From: Saccharothrix sp. NRRL B-16348
GTDB taxonomy: Bacteria > Actinomycetota > Actinomycetes > Mycobacteriales > Pseudonocardiaceae
Assembly (NCBI RefSeq): GCF_001280085.1
Contig: NZ_LGED01000214.1
Location: forward strand, 1-64,000
Reading direction: 5' to 3'
Length of the DNA: 64,000 nt
The position numbers and the translations under genes are program-made. This document shows positions 32,368-40,496 of the stretch, in pieces (the stretch's first letter is position 1; each line of letters starts with the position of its first letter). The notes beneath the pieces are model-generated. The model did no database searches, was not told where the DNA came from, and was given only the letters and a program-made list of their open reading frames with translations.

Positions 32368-33417
32368 GTGATCGAGTTCCGCGACGTGACCAAGCGGTTC
32401 GACGACGGGACCACCGCGGTGAACGGCCTGGACCTCGTGGTCGAGGCGGGCACGATCACGGTCTTCGTCGGACCGTCCGGATGTGGCAAGACCACGTCCC
32501 TGCGCATGGTGAACCGGATGATCGACCCGTCGTCGGGCACCGTCCTGGTGGACGGCAACGACGTGCTGGGCGTGGACCCGCCCACGTTGCGGCGCGGCAT
32601 CGGGTACGTGATCCAGCAGGCGGGCCTGTTCCCGCACCGGACTGTGCTGGACAACGTGGCCACCGTGCCGCTGCTCATCGGCTGGACCCGCCGCAAGGCC
32701 AGGCAGCGCGCCGCCGAGCTGCTGGAGCTGGTCGGCCTGCCCGCCGAGCTGGGCCACCGCTACCCGGTGCAGCTGTCCGGCGGCCAGCAGCAGCGCGTCG
32801 GCGTGGCGCGGGCGCTGGCCGCGGACCCGCCGGTGCTGCTGATGGACGAGCCGTTCAGCGCGGTCGACCCGGTGGTGCGCGAGGGGTTGCAGGACGAGCT
32901 GCTGCGGCTGCAGGCCGAGCTGGACAAGACCATCGTGTTCGTCACGCACGACATCGACGAGGCGATCCGCATCGGCGACAAGGTCGCGGTGATGCGCACC
33001 GGCGGCTTCCTCGCCCAGTACTCGCCGCCCGCCGAGCTGCTGACCCGGCCCGCGGACGACTTCGTGGCCAGCTTCGTCGGCAAGGACCGCGGCTACCGCA
33101 GCCTGTCCTTTGTGGACTCCTCGGGCGTCGAGGTGGCGGAGGTGCCGACGGTCGTCGAGGGCGTCGCCGTCGAGTCCTCTTCGGACTGGCGGCTCGTGGT
33201 GGACGCGGAGAAGCGGCCGCAGGGCTGGGTCGCGCCGGACGCGTCGGTCCTGCCCGGCGGCTCGCTGTACGAGGTGGGCGCGTCGATCCGGGGCGCGCTG
33301 GACGCCGCGCTGTCCTCGCCGTCCGGGCTGGGCGTCGCCGTCCACGACGACGGACGGCTGGCCGGCGTGGTGACCGCGCGCCAGGTGCTCGACGTGATCG
33401 AGAGCCGCCGTGGGTGA
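32368..33417 (+). CDS. Betaine/choline/proline-type ABC transporter ATP-binding protein
   Basis: 349 aa. It has Walker A VGPSGCGKTTS, Q-loop VIQQAGLFPH, signature LSGGQQQRVGVARAL, Walker B VLLMDEPF and H-loop FVTHDIDEA. After residue 235 comes an accessory region with a degenerate CBS-like end (VAVHDDGRLAGVVTARQVLDVIE), as in OpuA/ProV-type ATPases that sense ionic strength or nucleotides. It is the first gene of a tightly coupled four-gene importer. The start is GTG 32368 with AGGAGG upstream. Confidence 0.92.
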   Translation: MIEFRDVTKRFDDGTTAVNGLDLVVEAGTITVFVGPSGCGKTTSLRMVNRMIDPSSGTVLVDGNDVLGVDPPTLRRGIGYVIQQAGLFPHRTVLDNVATVPLLIGWTRRKARQRAAELLELVGLPAELGHRYPVQLSGGQQQRVGVARALAADPPVLLMDEPFSAVDPVVREGLQDELLRLQAELDKTIVFVTHDIDEAIRIGDKVAVMRTGGFLAQYSPPAELLTRPADDFVASFVGKDRGYRSLSFVDSSGVEVAEVPTVVEGVAVESSSDWRLVVDAEKRPQGWVAPDASVLPGGSLYEVGASIRGALDAALSSPSGLGVAVHDDGRLAGVVTARQVLDVIESRRG

Positions 33418-34072
33418 CATCCCGAAGTACCTCAGCGACGCGGGCACCAGGGCGGCGCTGCTGGACATGCTGCTCGACCACGTCTACCTGTCGCTGGTGC
33501 CGCTGGTCGTGTCGGTGGTGCTGGCGATCGTGCTCGGGTTGCTGTGCCACCGGTTCCGCCAGGTCAACGCGACGCTGATCGCGCTGTCGAACGTGGTCTA
33601 CACGATCCCGTCGCTGGCGTTGTTCGCGATCATCCCGGCGGTCATCGGCACGCAGGTGCTCGACCCGTTCAACGTGATCCTCGCCCTGACGGTCTACACG
33701 ACCGCGCTGCTGGTCCGGCCGGTCGCCGAAGCGCTGGCCGCGGTGCCCGCGCACGTGACCGCCGCGGCCACCGCGATGGGCTTCCGGCCGCTGCGCCGGT
33801 TCCTCACCGTCGAGCTGCCGCTGTCCGTGCCGGTGCTGGCCGCCGGCGTGCGGGTCGGCTCGGTCAGCAACATCAGCCTGGTCAGCGTCGGCGCGCTGAT
33901 CGGCACGGGCGGTCTGGGCACGTTGTTCACCGACGGGTTCCGGCAGCGGTACCTGGCGCCGATCATCGTCGGCATCGTGCTGACGCTGGTGCTGGCGCTC
34001 GTGGTCGACCTGCTGCTGGTGCTGCTGCGCAACCGGTTGACGCCGTGGGTCCGGGCGGGTGGTGCGCCGTGA
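33410..34072 (+). CDS. Betaine/choline-type ABC transporter permease 1
   Basis: 220 aa with five to six hydrophobic segments. The ABC-permease loop AAATAMGFRPLRRFLTVELPLSVPVLAAGVRVG contains the EAA-type coupling helix. The TIPSLALFAIIPAVIG segment is typical of OpuCB/ProW-like proteins. It overlaps the ATPase gene by eight bases and the second permease gene by four. Two different permeases in one operon mean a heterodimeric channel, as in OpuC/OsmU systems. Confidence 0.92.
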   Translation: MGDIPKYLSDAGTRAALLDMLLDHVYLSLVPLVVSVVLAIVLGLLCHRFRQVNATLIALSNVVYTIPSLALFAIIPAVIGTQVLDPFNVILALTVYTTALLVRPVAEALAAVPAHVTAAATAMGFRPLRRFLTVELPLSVPVLAAGVRVGSVSNISLVSVGALIGTGGLGTLFTDGFRQRYLAPIIVGIVLTLVLALVVDLLLVLLRNRLTPWVRAGGAP

Positions 34073-34833
34073 TCTTCGCGGACGCGGTGGCCTGGCTGCT
34101 CGACCCGGTCAACTGGTCGGGCGGCAAGTCGATCCCGGTGCGGGTCGGCATCCACCTGCTCTACTGCCTCGGCGCGGTGCTCGGCGCCGCCCTGATCGCC
34201 GTGCCGCTCGGCCTGTACGTCGGGCACACCGGGCGTGGCGGTGTGGTGCTGGTCGGCGGCAGCAACGCGCTGCGGGCGCTGCCGACGCTGGGCCTGGTCA
34301 CGTTCCTGTACCTGGTCGCGGGCGGTGGCACGGCCGGTGTGCTCATCGGCCTGATCGTGCTGGCCGTGCCGCCGATCCTGGCCGGGACCTACGCCGGCAT
34401 CCAGGACGTGGACCGCGGTGTCGTGGACGCGGCGAGCGGCATGGGCATGACCGGCGCGCAGCGGCTGTGGCGGGTCGAGGTGCCCAACGCGCTGCCGCTG
34501 CTCGTCGGCGGTCTGCGCAACGCCATGTTGCAGGTGGTCGCGACCGCGTCGGTGGCGGCGTACGTGGGTATCGAGACGTTGGGACGTCCCCTGCTGGACG
34601 GCCTGCGGGTGTTGGACTACGGGCAGTTCGTCGGCGGCGCGATCCTGATCGCGCTGCTCGCGGTCGTGCTGGACGTGGTGCTCGCGGGCGTCGGCAGGCT
34701 GGTCGTGCCCGCGGGTTTGAGGCTGGCGGCCAAGGCTCGTCGCGCGGGCAGTGGGAAAGCGCGGTCGAGCGGGGCGCAGTCGAGGCGTCGGGGAGAGCCG
34801 GCGCCCGTCGAGTCTGGAGGAAGCACGGCATGA
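34069..34833 (+). CDS. Betaine/choline-type ABC transporter permease 2
   Basis: 254 aa from the GTG at 34069 (GTGA overlap). Its loop DAASGMGMTGAQRLWRVEVPNALPLLVGGLRN is the EAA-type coupling motif and ALPTLGLVTFLYLVAGGG parallels the same region of permease 1. The C-terminal 35 residues are a basic, low-complexity tail (KARRAGSGKARSSGAQSRRR) on the cytoplasmic side, which is unusual for this family. Its stop overlaps the binding-protein start. Confidence 0.92.
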   Translation: MIFADAVAWLLDPVNWSGGKSIPVRVGIHLLYCLGAVLGAALIAVPLGLYVGHTGRGGVVLVGGSNALRALPTLGLVTFLYLVAGGGTAGVLIGLIVLAVPPILAGTYAGIQDVDRGVVDAASGMGMTGAQRLWRVEVPNALPLLVGGLRNAMLQVVATASVAAYVGIETLGRPLLDGLRVLDYGQFVGGAILIALLAVVLDVVLAGVGRLVVPAGLRLAAKARRAGSGKARSSGAQSRRRGEPAPVESGGSTA

Positions 34834-35714
34834 AGCGCACGTTGGCCGTTGTCGTCGCGGCGACCGCCCTGGTCGTCTCCGCGTGCGGGTCCAAAGAGGA
34901 CCTGGGCGGGGGTGGCCAGCAGGCCGCGTCGGGTGAGGTCGTGGTCGGTTCGGCCGACTTCACCGAGAACAAGATCCTGGCCGAGATCTACGCCGGTGCG
35001 TTGAAGGCGACCGGGGCGAAGGTGACGGTGAAGGCCGGCATCGGAGCGCGCGAGCTGGTCGTGAAGGCGTTGCAGGACAAGTCGCTCGGCGTCGTGCCGG
35101 AGTACTCGGGCAACCTGCTCAACTACTTCGACAAGGCCAACACCACGACCGAGGCCGAGGAGGTCTACACGGCGCTGAAGGCCAAGACGCCGTCGGGCCT
35201 GGAGGTGCTGGAGAAGTCCGACGCGGAGGACAAGGACGTCCTGGTCGTCACCAAGGCGACCGCGGACGGCGGCGTGAAGTCGATCGCGGACCTCGGTGCG
35301 GGCAAGTACGCGCTGGGCGCGGCCGGCGAGTGGGCGCAGCGCTGGCAGAGCAAGGTCCAGGAGCTGTACGGGGTGACGTTCACGGAGATCAAGACCACCG
35401 ACGCGGGTGGCCCGATCACGGTGGACGCGCTGAAGGACGGCACGGTGCAGGTGGCGAACCTGTACACGACGTCGGCGGACATCAAGGCGAACGGGTTCGT
35501 GGAGCTGGAAGACCCGAAGGTGATGTACCCGGCGCAGAACGTCGTGCCGCTGCTGCGGTCGGACGCGGTCGACGCCAAGGGCAAGGAGGCGTTGAACAAG
35601 GTGTCCGCGGCGCTGACCACGGAGAAGCTGGCCGACCTGGTCAAGCGGGTCGACGTGGACAAGGAGACGATCGCGAACGTGGCTGCCGACTTCCTGAAGA
35701 CCGTCACCCTGTAG
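34830..35714 (+). CDS. Betaine/choline-type ABC transporter substrate-binding lipoprotein
   Basis: 294 aa. The lipobox is LVVSAC (Cys20), so the mature protein is anchored outside the membrane. The OpuAC-type fold begins VVVGSADFTENKILAEIYAGALKATG and has the family's VVPEYSGNLLNYFDK and DAGGPITVDALKDGTVQVANLYTTS. Ligands in this family include glycine betaine, choline and carnitine; in some Firmicutes and Actinobacteria related proteins bind ergothioneine. The ligand here cannot be decided by eye. The gene has GGAGG upstream and is followed by a strong terminator. Confidence 0.92.
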   Translation: MKRTLAVVVAATALVVSACGSKEDLGGGGQQAASGEVVVGSADFTENKILAEIYAGALKATGAKVTVKAGIGARELVVKALQDKSLGVVPEYSGNLLNYFDKANTTTEAEEVYTALKAKTPSGLEVLEKSDAEDKDVLVVTKATADGGVKSIADLGAGKYALGAAGEWAQRWQSKVQELYGVTFTEIKTTDAGGPITVDALKDGTVQVANLYTTSADIKANGFVELEDPKVMYPAQNVVPLLRSDAVDAKGKEALNKVSAALTTEKLADLVKRVDVDKETIANVAADFLKTVTL

Positions 35715-35729
35715 TCCCACCGCTCTCGC

Positions 35730-35773
35730 ACGGCCCGGCTCCGCACCGACGGCATTCGGCGGAGCCGGGCCGT
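35730..35773 (+). terminator. Hairpin terminator of the ABC importer operon
   Basis: A 15-bp perfect stem (ACGGCCCGGCTCCGC with GCGGAGCCGGGCCGT) and a 14-base loop begin 16 bases after the last stop codon. Confidence 0.85.
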
Positions 35774-35868
35774 TGTGCTGTCCGGGAGCGGCACGGGGGA
35801 CTGCTCCAAGACGGGGATACCGGGCGGAACGCAAGCCGGCACGTCCGCTCCGGCGGGATGATCGGTCG

Positions 35869-36525
35869 ATGGGAGCGGACGAGGCCGACGCCGTGCCGGG
35901 CGACACGCGCAACGCCGTCGACGGCGCGGTGTCAGGGACGTCGTTGCAGGTGGGCGCCGTCCACGGGGACGTCCACCTGCACGCCCCGCCCGCCAGGGCC
36001 GTGCCCAAGCCGCTGTTCATCGCCGCCGTGGTGTTCGCCGTGGTCCTGGCGGTCGTCGGCGCGGTGGTCGTGGTTCCCGGGCTCAGCGGGCTGTTCGCCG
36101 CCGGCGGCCCGGGCGCCGGGGCGGATCCGGGGTGCGGTGAGGGTCAGGCCGTGGAGATCGACGTGCCGTCGGACATCGGGGACCGGTACGACTACCGCCT
36201 GACCACGCGGTGCGCCCCGCCCGAGGGGGAGAGCTACCAACTCGTCGTGGAACTCGTCGGTGACTGGGGTCGGTACGAGTCCAGGAAGTTCCTGTGGCGG
36301 CGCGACTACCACCCGGGGTTCGTGGGGCAGGACCCGGTGATCCTCTCCGGGTACACGGCCGGGTGGCCGGTGGGTTCCGTGCACCTGCTCTACGTCCTGC
36401 GCTGCACCGGGGAGCAGGTCGCCGAGATGGACGTCCTCGCGAACGAGGACAACTACCTGGAGGAACTGCCCGGCTGCGCGCCGGCCTCCGAACGGCACCG
36501 GCTGACCAAGGTTCCCGAGCGCTAG
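35869..36525 (+). CDS. Single-pass membrane protein with N-terminal RHIM-like (amyloid-type) motif
   Basis: 218 aa from the ATG at 35869. The cytoplasmic N-terminus contains GTSLQVGAVHGDVHLH (about residues 24-39) after NAVDGAVS. This G-x-V-x-G-x-x-(V/L)Q-(V/A)-G-x-(I/V)-x-G pattern is the actinobacterial RHIM-like motif described in bacterial amyloid signalling. One transmembrane helix follows (PKPLFIAAVVFAVVLAVVGAVVVVPGL, in two parts). The outer domain of about 140 residues has four cysteines and no known family. Typical owners of the motif are NLR-type or effector proteins; here it is fused to a sensor-like exported domain. No NLR gene lies nearby. Confidence 0.65.
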   Translation: MGADEADAVPGDTRNAVDGAVSGTSLQVGAVHGDVHLHAPPARAVPKPLFIAAVVFAVVLAVVGAVVVVPGLSGLFAAGGPGAGADPGCGEGQAVEIDVPSDIGDRYDYRLTTRCAPPEGESYQLVVELVGDWGRYESRKFLWRRDYHPGFVGQDPVILSGYTAGWPVGSVHLLYVLRCTGEQVAEMDVLANEDNYLEELPGCAPASERHRLTKVPER

Positions 36526-36530
36526 CCCGG

Positions 36531-37310
36531 TCAGCCGCGTCCGCCGATCCGGCCGGTCAGCTCGTCCGCCGCACGGCGCGCCTCCGCCGCCAGCTCCGGC
36601 CACGTCTCGCCGCACTCCGTCTCGCACACGTGCCGGAACGTGACCGTGATCGCGGCGATCGGGCGTTCACCGTGGTCGAAGACGGGGGCCGCGACCGACG
36701 CGAACCCGGCCGTCACGTACCCGTCCTCCACCGCCCACCCGCGCCTGCGCTCGACCGCCAGCAACCGGCGCAACGCGGGCAGGTTGCGCGGCCCCCGCCC
36801 CGTCCGGTCCACGAACGGGCCCGGGAACAGGGCCCTCACCTGCGCGGCGGGCAGCCGGCCCAGGATCGCCCGACCCGACGCGGTGAGGTGCGCGGGCAGC
36901 CGCACGCCGACGTCGGACACGATCGTGGTCGGCCGGCGCGGTTGTTCGCGCACCAGGTACAGCGCCTCCGAGCCGTGCAGCACGCCCAGGTGCGCGGTCC
37001 GCCCGACGGCGTCCACCAACCGCCGCAGCACGGGCCGCGCCAACCGCTCCAGCGGGTCGTGCCGCAGGTAGGCCGACCCGAGCTCGAACGCCGCCACGCC
37101 CAGCCCGTACCGTCGCTCCTCGGGGAAGTGGGTGGCGAACCCGGCCGCGGTCAGCTCGGACAGCAGGTGGTAGGTCGTCGACCTCGGCAGGGCCAGCTCG
37201 CGCGCCACCGCCGCCGCCGACAGCGGCCCGGGCCTGCCGGCCAGCAGGCGCAGCACCGCGAGCCCTCGGCGCAACGCCGGCACGTCGCTGCTGCCTCCCA
37301 CGGATCCCAT
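36531..37310 (-). CDS. IclR family transcriptional regulator
   Basis: 259 aa from the ATG at 37310. The N-terminal winged helix is LRRGLAVLRLLAGRPGPLSAAAVARELALPRSTTYHLLSEL. The effector domain has RYGLGVAAFELGSAYLR, LPAHLTASGRAILG and GYVTAGFASVAAPVFDHGERPIAAITV, the usual IclR anchors. The ligand is unknown. It is divergent to the SigE-family sigma gene, with only 36 bases between the starts, so the regulator may also influence that operon. Confidence 0.9.
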   Translation of the reverse strand: MGSVGGSSDVPALRRGLAVLRLLAGRPGPLSAAAVARELALPRSTTYHLLSELTAAGFATHFPEERRYGLGVAAFELGSAYLRHDPLERLARPVLRRLVDAVGRTAHLGVLHGSEALYLVREQPRRPTTIVSDVGVRLPAHLTASGRAILGRLPAAQVRALFPGPFVDRTGRGPRNLPALRRLLAVERRRGWAVEDGYVTAGFASVAAPVFDHGERPIAAITVTFRHVCETECGETWPELAAEARRAADELTGRIGGRG

Positions 37311-37346
37311 TCTCAACAAATCCGCGGCCGGGCGCATTGGAGGGGC

Positions 37347-37826
37347 ATGACGGACAGCTTCGAGGACTTCGCCACCGGGCAGGTCACCCCGCTGCTGCGC
37401 TACGCCACCGTGCTGACCGGCGACCCGCACCTCGCCCAGGACGTCGTGCAGGAGTGCCTGCTGCGCGCCCAGCAGCGCTGGGCCCGCATCTCCGAGGTCG
37501 ACGCGCCCGCCGCCTACCTGAAGAGGATGGTCACCAATGAGTTCCTGAGCTGGCGCCGCCGCCGCAAGACGCACACGCCGCTGCACGCGGTCGACCCACC
37601 CGGCCCGGACGTGTCCGCCCACTACGACGAGCGCGAAGCGATGCTCCAGCGCATCGACAAGCTGCCGCGCAAGCAGAAGGCCGCCGTCGTCCTCCGCTAC
37701 TACGAGGGCTACGACGACGCCGAGATCGCCGAGACCCTGAACTGCTCCCAGGTCACGGTCCGCAGCCACATCTCCCGCGCGCTGGCGACGCTGCGCGCGA
37801 ACGTCCGCGTCAAGGAGGCCCTGTGA
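37347..37826 (+). CDS. SigE-family ECF RNA polymerase sigma factor
   Basis: 159 aa. Region 2 is FATGQVTPLLRYATVLTGDPHLAQDVVQECLLRAQQRW, then AYLKRMVTNEFLSWRRRR. Region 4 is LPRKQKAAVVLRYYEGYDDAEIAETLNCSQVTVRSHISRALATLR. This is the short SigE-family ECF type, frequent in actinomycetes. The ATG has GGAGGGG upstream. The next gene starts at its stop codon and encodes a membrane protein that is the likely anti-sigma factor. Confidence 0.92.
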   Translation: MTDSFEDFATGQVTPLLRYATVLTGDPHLAQDVVQECLLRAQQRWARISEVDAPAAYLKRMVTNEFLSWRRRRKTHTPLHAVDPPGPDVSAHYDEREAMLQRIDKLPRKQKAAVVLRYYEGYDDAEIAETLNCSQVTVRSHISRALATLRANVRVKEAL

Positions 37827-38893
37827 TGGGAACGGAAGACCTGATCCAGGACGCGCTGCGGGCGCGGGCCGAGCAGACCCCGCCGCCGGGCCGCGTGCTG
37901 GCCGCGCTGCACCGGCCGCGCCGCAGCCGCAAGCCGCTGTTCCTGGCCGTCACCGCCGCTGCCGCCGTCGCGGCCGTCGCGGTGGTCGCCACGACCGTCG
38001 GGCGACCGAGCGCCGAGGCGCCGCCAGCGGGCAACTCGTCCCTCACGACGACCACCGCGCCGACGACCACCACCACGGCCGCCGCGCCGCTCGATCCGCT
38101 CACCACGGGCTACAGCCCGTCGTGGCTGCCCGACGGCCTGGTCGAACGGCACCGGTTCGCGGACGCGGCCGGGAGCGTCCAGCGCGTGTGGAAGCACTCC
38201 GGCGGGCAGGTGCACTCGCCGAGCTTCGAGATGCTGACGCCGAAGGACGCCCCGGGCCAGGACCAGCTGCGCCGGCAGATCGCCGAGGGGGCCGCGGCCG
38301 ACAAGGTGACGATCAACGGTGCGGAGGCCCTGGTGGTGGACCCGACGGTGGGCGGGCCGCCCCGCAGCGGCGAGACCAAGGAGCCGGCCGTGCCGGACGG
38401 GACGCCGCCGGACGCGAAGGTGGTCTTCGCCCCGGAGCCGGGCCGCTACGTCCAGCTCGTCCTATCGAACTCGGCGGAAGCCCGGGCCGAGGCCATCCGG
38501 ATCGCCGAATCGGTGCGCCCGGACCCGACGCCGCTGCGCGGACCCGTGTCGATCGGCGGCGCGGTCGGCCACCAGGCCAGGGTGAACGGCCAGGGCTGGC
38601 TCGTGTCCACGACCGGCGAGGTCAACGGCGTCACCTACGGCGCCAACCTGAGCAACTACGTCGACGACCCGGTCGGCAACCCGAGCACCGCGCCGGTCGC
38701 CGTCACGGCCCGCGGCGCGTCCGCCGAGTACCTGGGCGAGCGGGGCGGCTACCTGCGGGTGGACCTCGGGCCGGACCTGCACCTGCTGATCATCGGCCAG
38801 GGCGGGAACACCGCGTCGGCGCAGGAGCTGATCGCGGTGGCCGAGGCGGTCACGGTCGACATGGCCGCGGCGCCGTCCTGGCTGACCGGCTGA
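37826..38893 (+). CDS. Single-pass membrane protein, probable anti-sigma partner
   Basis: 355 aa from the ATG at 37826; a GTG three bases earlier would overlap the sigma gene stop. The N-terminal 40 residues (TEDLIQDALRARAEQTPPPGRVLAALHRPRR) are cytoplasmic. One transmembrane helix follows (PLFLAVTAAAAVAAVAVVATTV), then a Thr-rich linker (TTTTAPTTTTTAA) and an extracellular domain of about 260 residues with no known family. The topology and coupling fit an anti-sigma factor of the SigE-family partners, although no zinc-binding ZAS motif is present. The recognition is contextual. Confidence 0.7.
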   Translation: MGTEDLIQDALRARAEQTPPPGRVLAALHRPRRSRKPLFLAVTAAAAVAAVAVVATTVGRPSAEAPPAGNSSLTTTTAPTTTTTAAAPLDPLTTGYSPSWLPDGLVERHRFADAAGSVQRVWKHSGGQVHSPSFEMLTPKDAPGQDQLRRQIAEGAAADKVTINGAEALVVDPTVGGPPRSGETKEPAVPDGTPPDAKVVFAPEPGRYVQLVLSNSAEARAEAIRIAESVRPDPTPLRGPVSIGGAVGHQARVNGQGWLVSTTGEVNGVTYGANLSNYVDDPVGNPSTAPVAVTARGASAEYLGERGGYLRVDLGPDLHLLIIGQGGNTASAQELIAVAEAVTVDMAAAPSWLTG

Positions 38894-38900
38894 CGTGACG

Positions 38901-38935
38901 GTGGTGGGCGCTCGGGCGAACCGGGCGCCCACCAC
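38901..38935. terminator. Bidirectional hairpin terminator
   Basis: An 11-bp stem, GTGGTGGGCGC with GCGCCCACCAC, with a 13-base loop, lies between the convergent anti-sigma-like gene and the ABC permease gene. Confidence 0.75.
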
Positions 38936-38938
38936 ACC

Positions 38939-39733
38939 TCAGCCGCCGAACTCGATCGTGCCGTCACGGCGGCCGCGGCGCACCATGCGGTCGAAGCTCA
39001 CCGCCGCCACCGCGAACCACGCCACGCCGACGCACACCTCCAACCCGAGCTGCACCAGCACGGTCGACGCCTGCCCTTCCGCGATGAACGCCCGGATCGC
39101 GGCCAGCCCGTGCGTCATCGGCAGCACGGACGTGACCGCGCGCAGCCAGTCCGGCCAGAACGACGTCGGCACGTTCACCCCGCAGAACGTCATCAGCACC
39201 AGGTAGCTCAGGTTCAGCGCCAGCCACCGCGCGGACGGGAACCCGAGCACGAACGACGCCACGCACGTCCCGTAGCAGTAGCACGACAACCCGACCACGA
39301 AGATCATCAACGGCACGACGGCCGCCGAGGGCCACGGCAGCCGCACCCCGAACAGCGGCGGCAGCACCAGGAACGCGGTGGTGGACGCCGCGACGCCCGA
39401 GCCGAGGTTCACCAGCCCCCGACCCAGGTACGCGGTGAGGTGGGTGGACGGCGCGGCCACCATCAGCGCCAGCGTGCCGGACTGCCGCTCGCCGACGGTC
39501 AGCAGGATGACGACGGTCGCGTCGATGGCCATGATCGCGACCACGTTGCCGATGAGCAGGTAGTCGACCTGCTGCTGCGACCCGAGCATCCGGCCGATCA
39601 GGGCGTAGAAGCACGCCTGGATCAGCAGGCGGGACAGCCAGGTGAACGTCCACGTCTTCCACGTCTGGAACGCCGAGTACATGGTCCACGAGGCGATGAG
39701 GCCGTGCTTGAGCACGCGCAGCTGGTCACGCAT
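38939..39733 (-). CDS. ABC-2 type transporter permease B
   Basis: 264 aa with six hydrophobic segments, including QVDYLLIGNVVAIMAIDATVVILLTVGERQSGTLALMVAAP; the ERxxGTL string is the ABC-2 family motif. Near the end, MTFCGVNVPTSFWPDWLRAVTSVLPMTHGLAAIRAFI is the conserved re-entrant region. With permease A and the ATPase it forms a DrrA/DrrB-like exporter for lipids, drugs or a secreted metabolite. It overlaps permease A by eight bases. Confidence 0.9.
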   Translation of the reverse strand: MRDQLRVLKHGLIASWTMYSAFQTWKTWTFTWLSRLLIQACFYALIGRMLGSQQQVDYLLIGNVVAIMAIDATVVILLTVGERQSGTLALMVAAPSTHLTAYLGRGLVNLGSGVAASTTAFLVLPPLFGVRLPWPSAAVVPLMIFVVGLSCYCYGTCVASFVLGFPSARWLALNLSYLVLMTFCGVNVPTSFWPDWLRAVTSVLPMTHGLAAIRAFIAEGQASTVLVQLGLEVCVGVAWFAVAAVSFDRMVRRGRRDGTIEFGG

Positions 39734-40493
39734 ACGTCACCGCGCCCAGCTCGCGCGCCCGGCGCAGGGTGGCCGCCAGCAGCACCCGCCCGCCGACCAG
39801 GGCGGCGGCGCCGAGCCCGACGATCGCCAGCAGCCGCCAGCCGACGCCCGCGACGGGCGGCGCGGCCATCGCGTCCCGCATCAGGTCCGCCGACCACGAC
39901 AGGAAGATCACGTGGGACAGCGGTTGCAGCGGCTCCGGCAGGTACTGCACCGGCACCATCACGCCGGACAGCAGGTAGATCGGGAAGCTGAGGAAGTTCA
40001 GGTAGTTGTTGCTGTTCTTGGACAGCAGCATGGCCGCCGCCAGCACCAGGCTCGTGCCGATCATCGCGAACACCGACGCCGCCATGGCCGCCCAGAACAC
40101 CCACGGGTGGTGCACCGCCGGCGTCACGCCGAACAGCAGCTCGCCCAGCAGCCACGTCTCGCCGAGCGGGACGACGCCCAGCACCATCACCGCCGAGATC
40201 CGCCCCAGGTAGACGGAGTGCAGGGACCTGGGCGCGGCCATGCCCAGCTCCAGCGTCGAGGTCCAGCGCTCGCCGACCAGCACGGTCGTCGCCAGTCCCG
40301 TGGCGAAGCCCCACAGCCCGATCAGGGTCGGCGCGAGGAACGCGTTGGCGACCAGGTCGGGCCGGGCCGCGTGCATCACGATCGACAGCATCATCACCAC
40401 GGTGAACGGGATCGTGCACAGCGTCAGCAGCTCGTCGGGCTGCCTGCGGAGCAGCCAGAACTGCGTGCGGACCCCGGACAGGAACAGGCCCAC
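39726..40493 (-). CDS. ABC-2 type transporter permease A
   Basis: 255 aa with six membrane segments. VLVGERWTSTLELGMAAPRSLHSVYLGR is the ABC-2 motif and FPIYLLSGVMVPVQYLPEPLQPLSHVIFLSWSADLMRDAM the C-terminal signature. It differs clearly from permease B, so the pair probably forms a heterodimer. It lies three bases after the ATPase gene. Confidence 0.9.
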   Translation of the reverse strand: MGLFLSGVRTQFWLLRRQPDELLTLCTIPFTVVMMLSIVMHAARPDLVANAFLAPTLIGLWGFATGLATTVLVGERWTSTLELGMAAPRSLHSVYLGRISAVMVLGVVPLGETWLLGELLFGVTPAVHHPWVFWAAMAASVFAMIGTSLVLAAAMLLSKNSNNYLNFLSFPIYLLSGVMVPVQYLPEPLQPLSHVIFLSWSADLMRDAMAAPPVAGVGWRLLAIVGLGAAALVGGRVLLAATLRRARELGAVTYA

Positions 40494-40496
40494 GGC

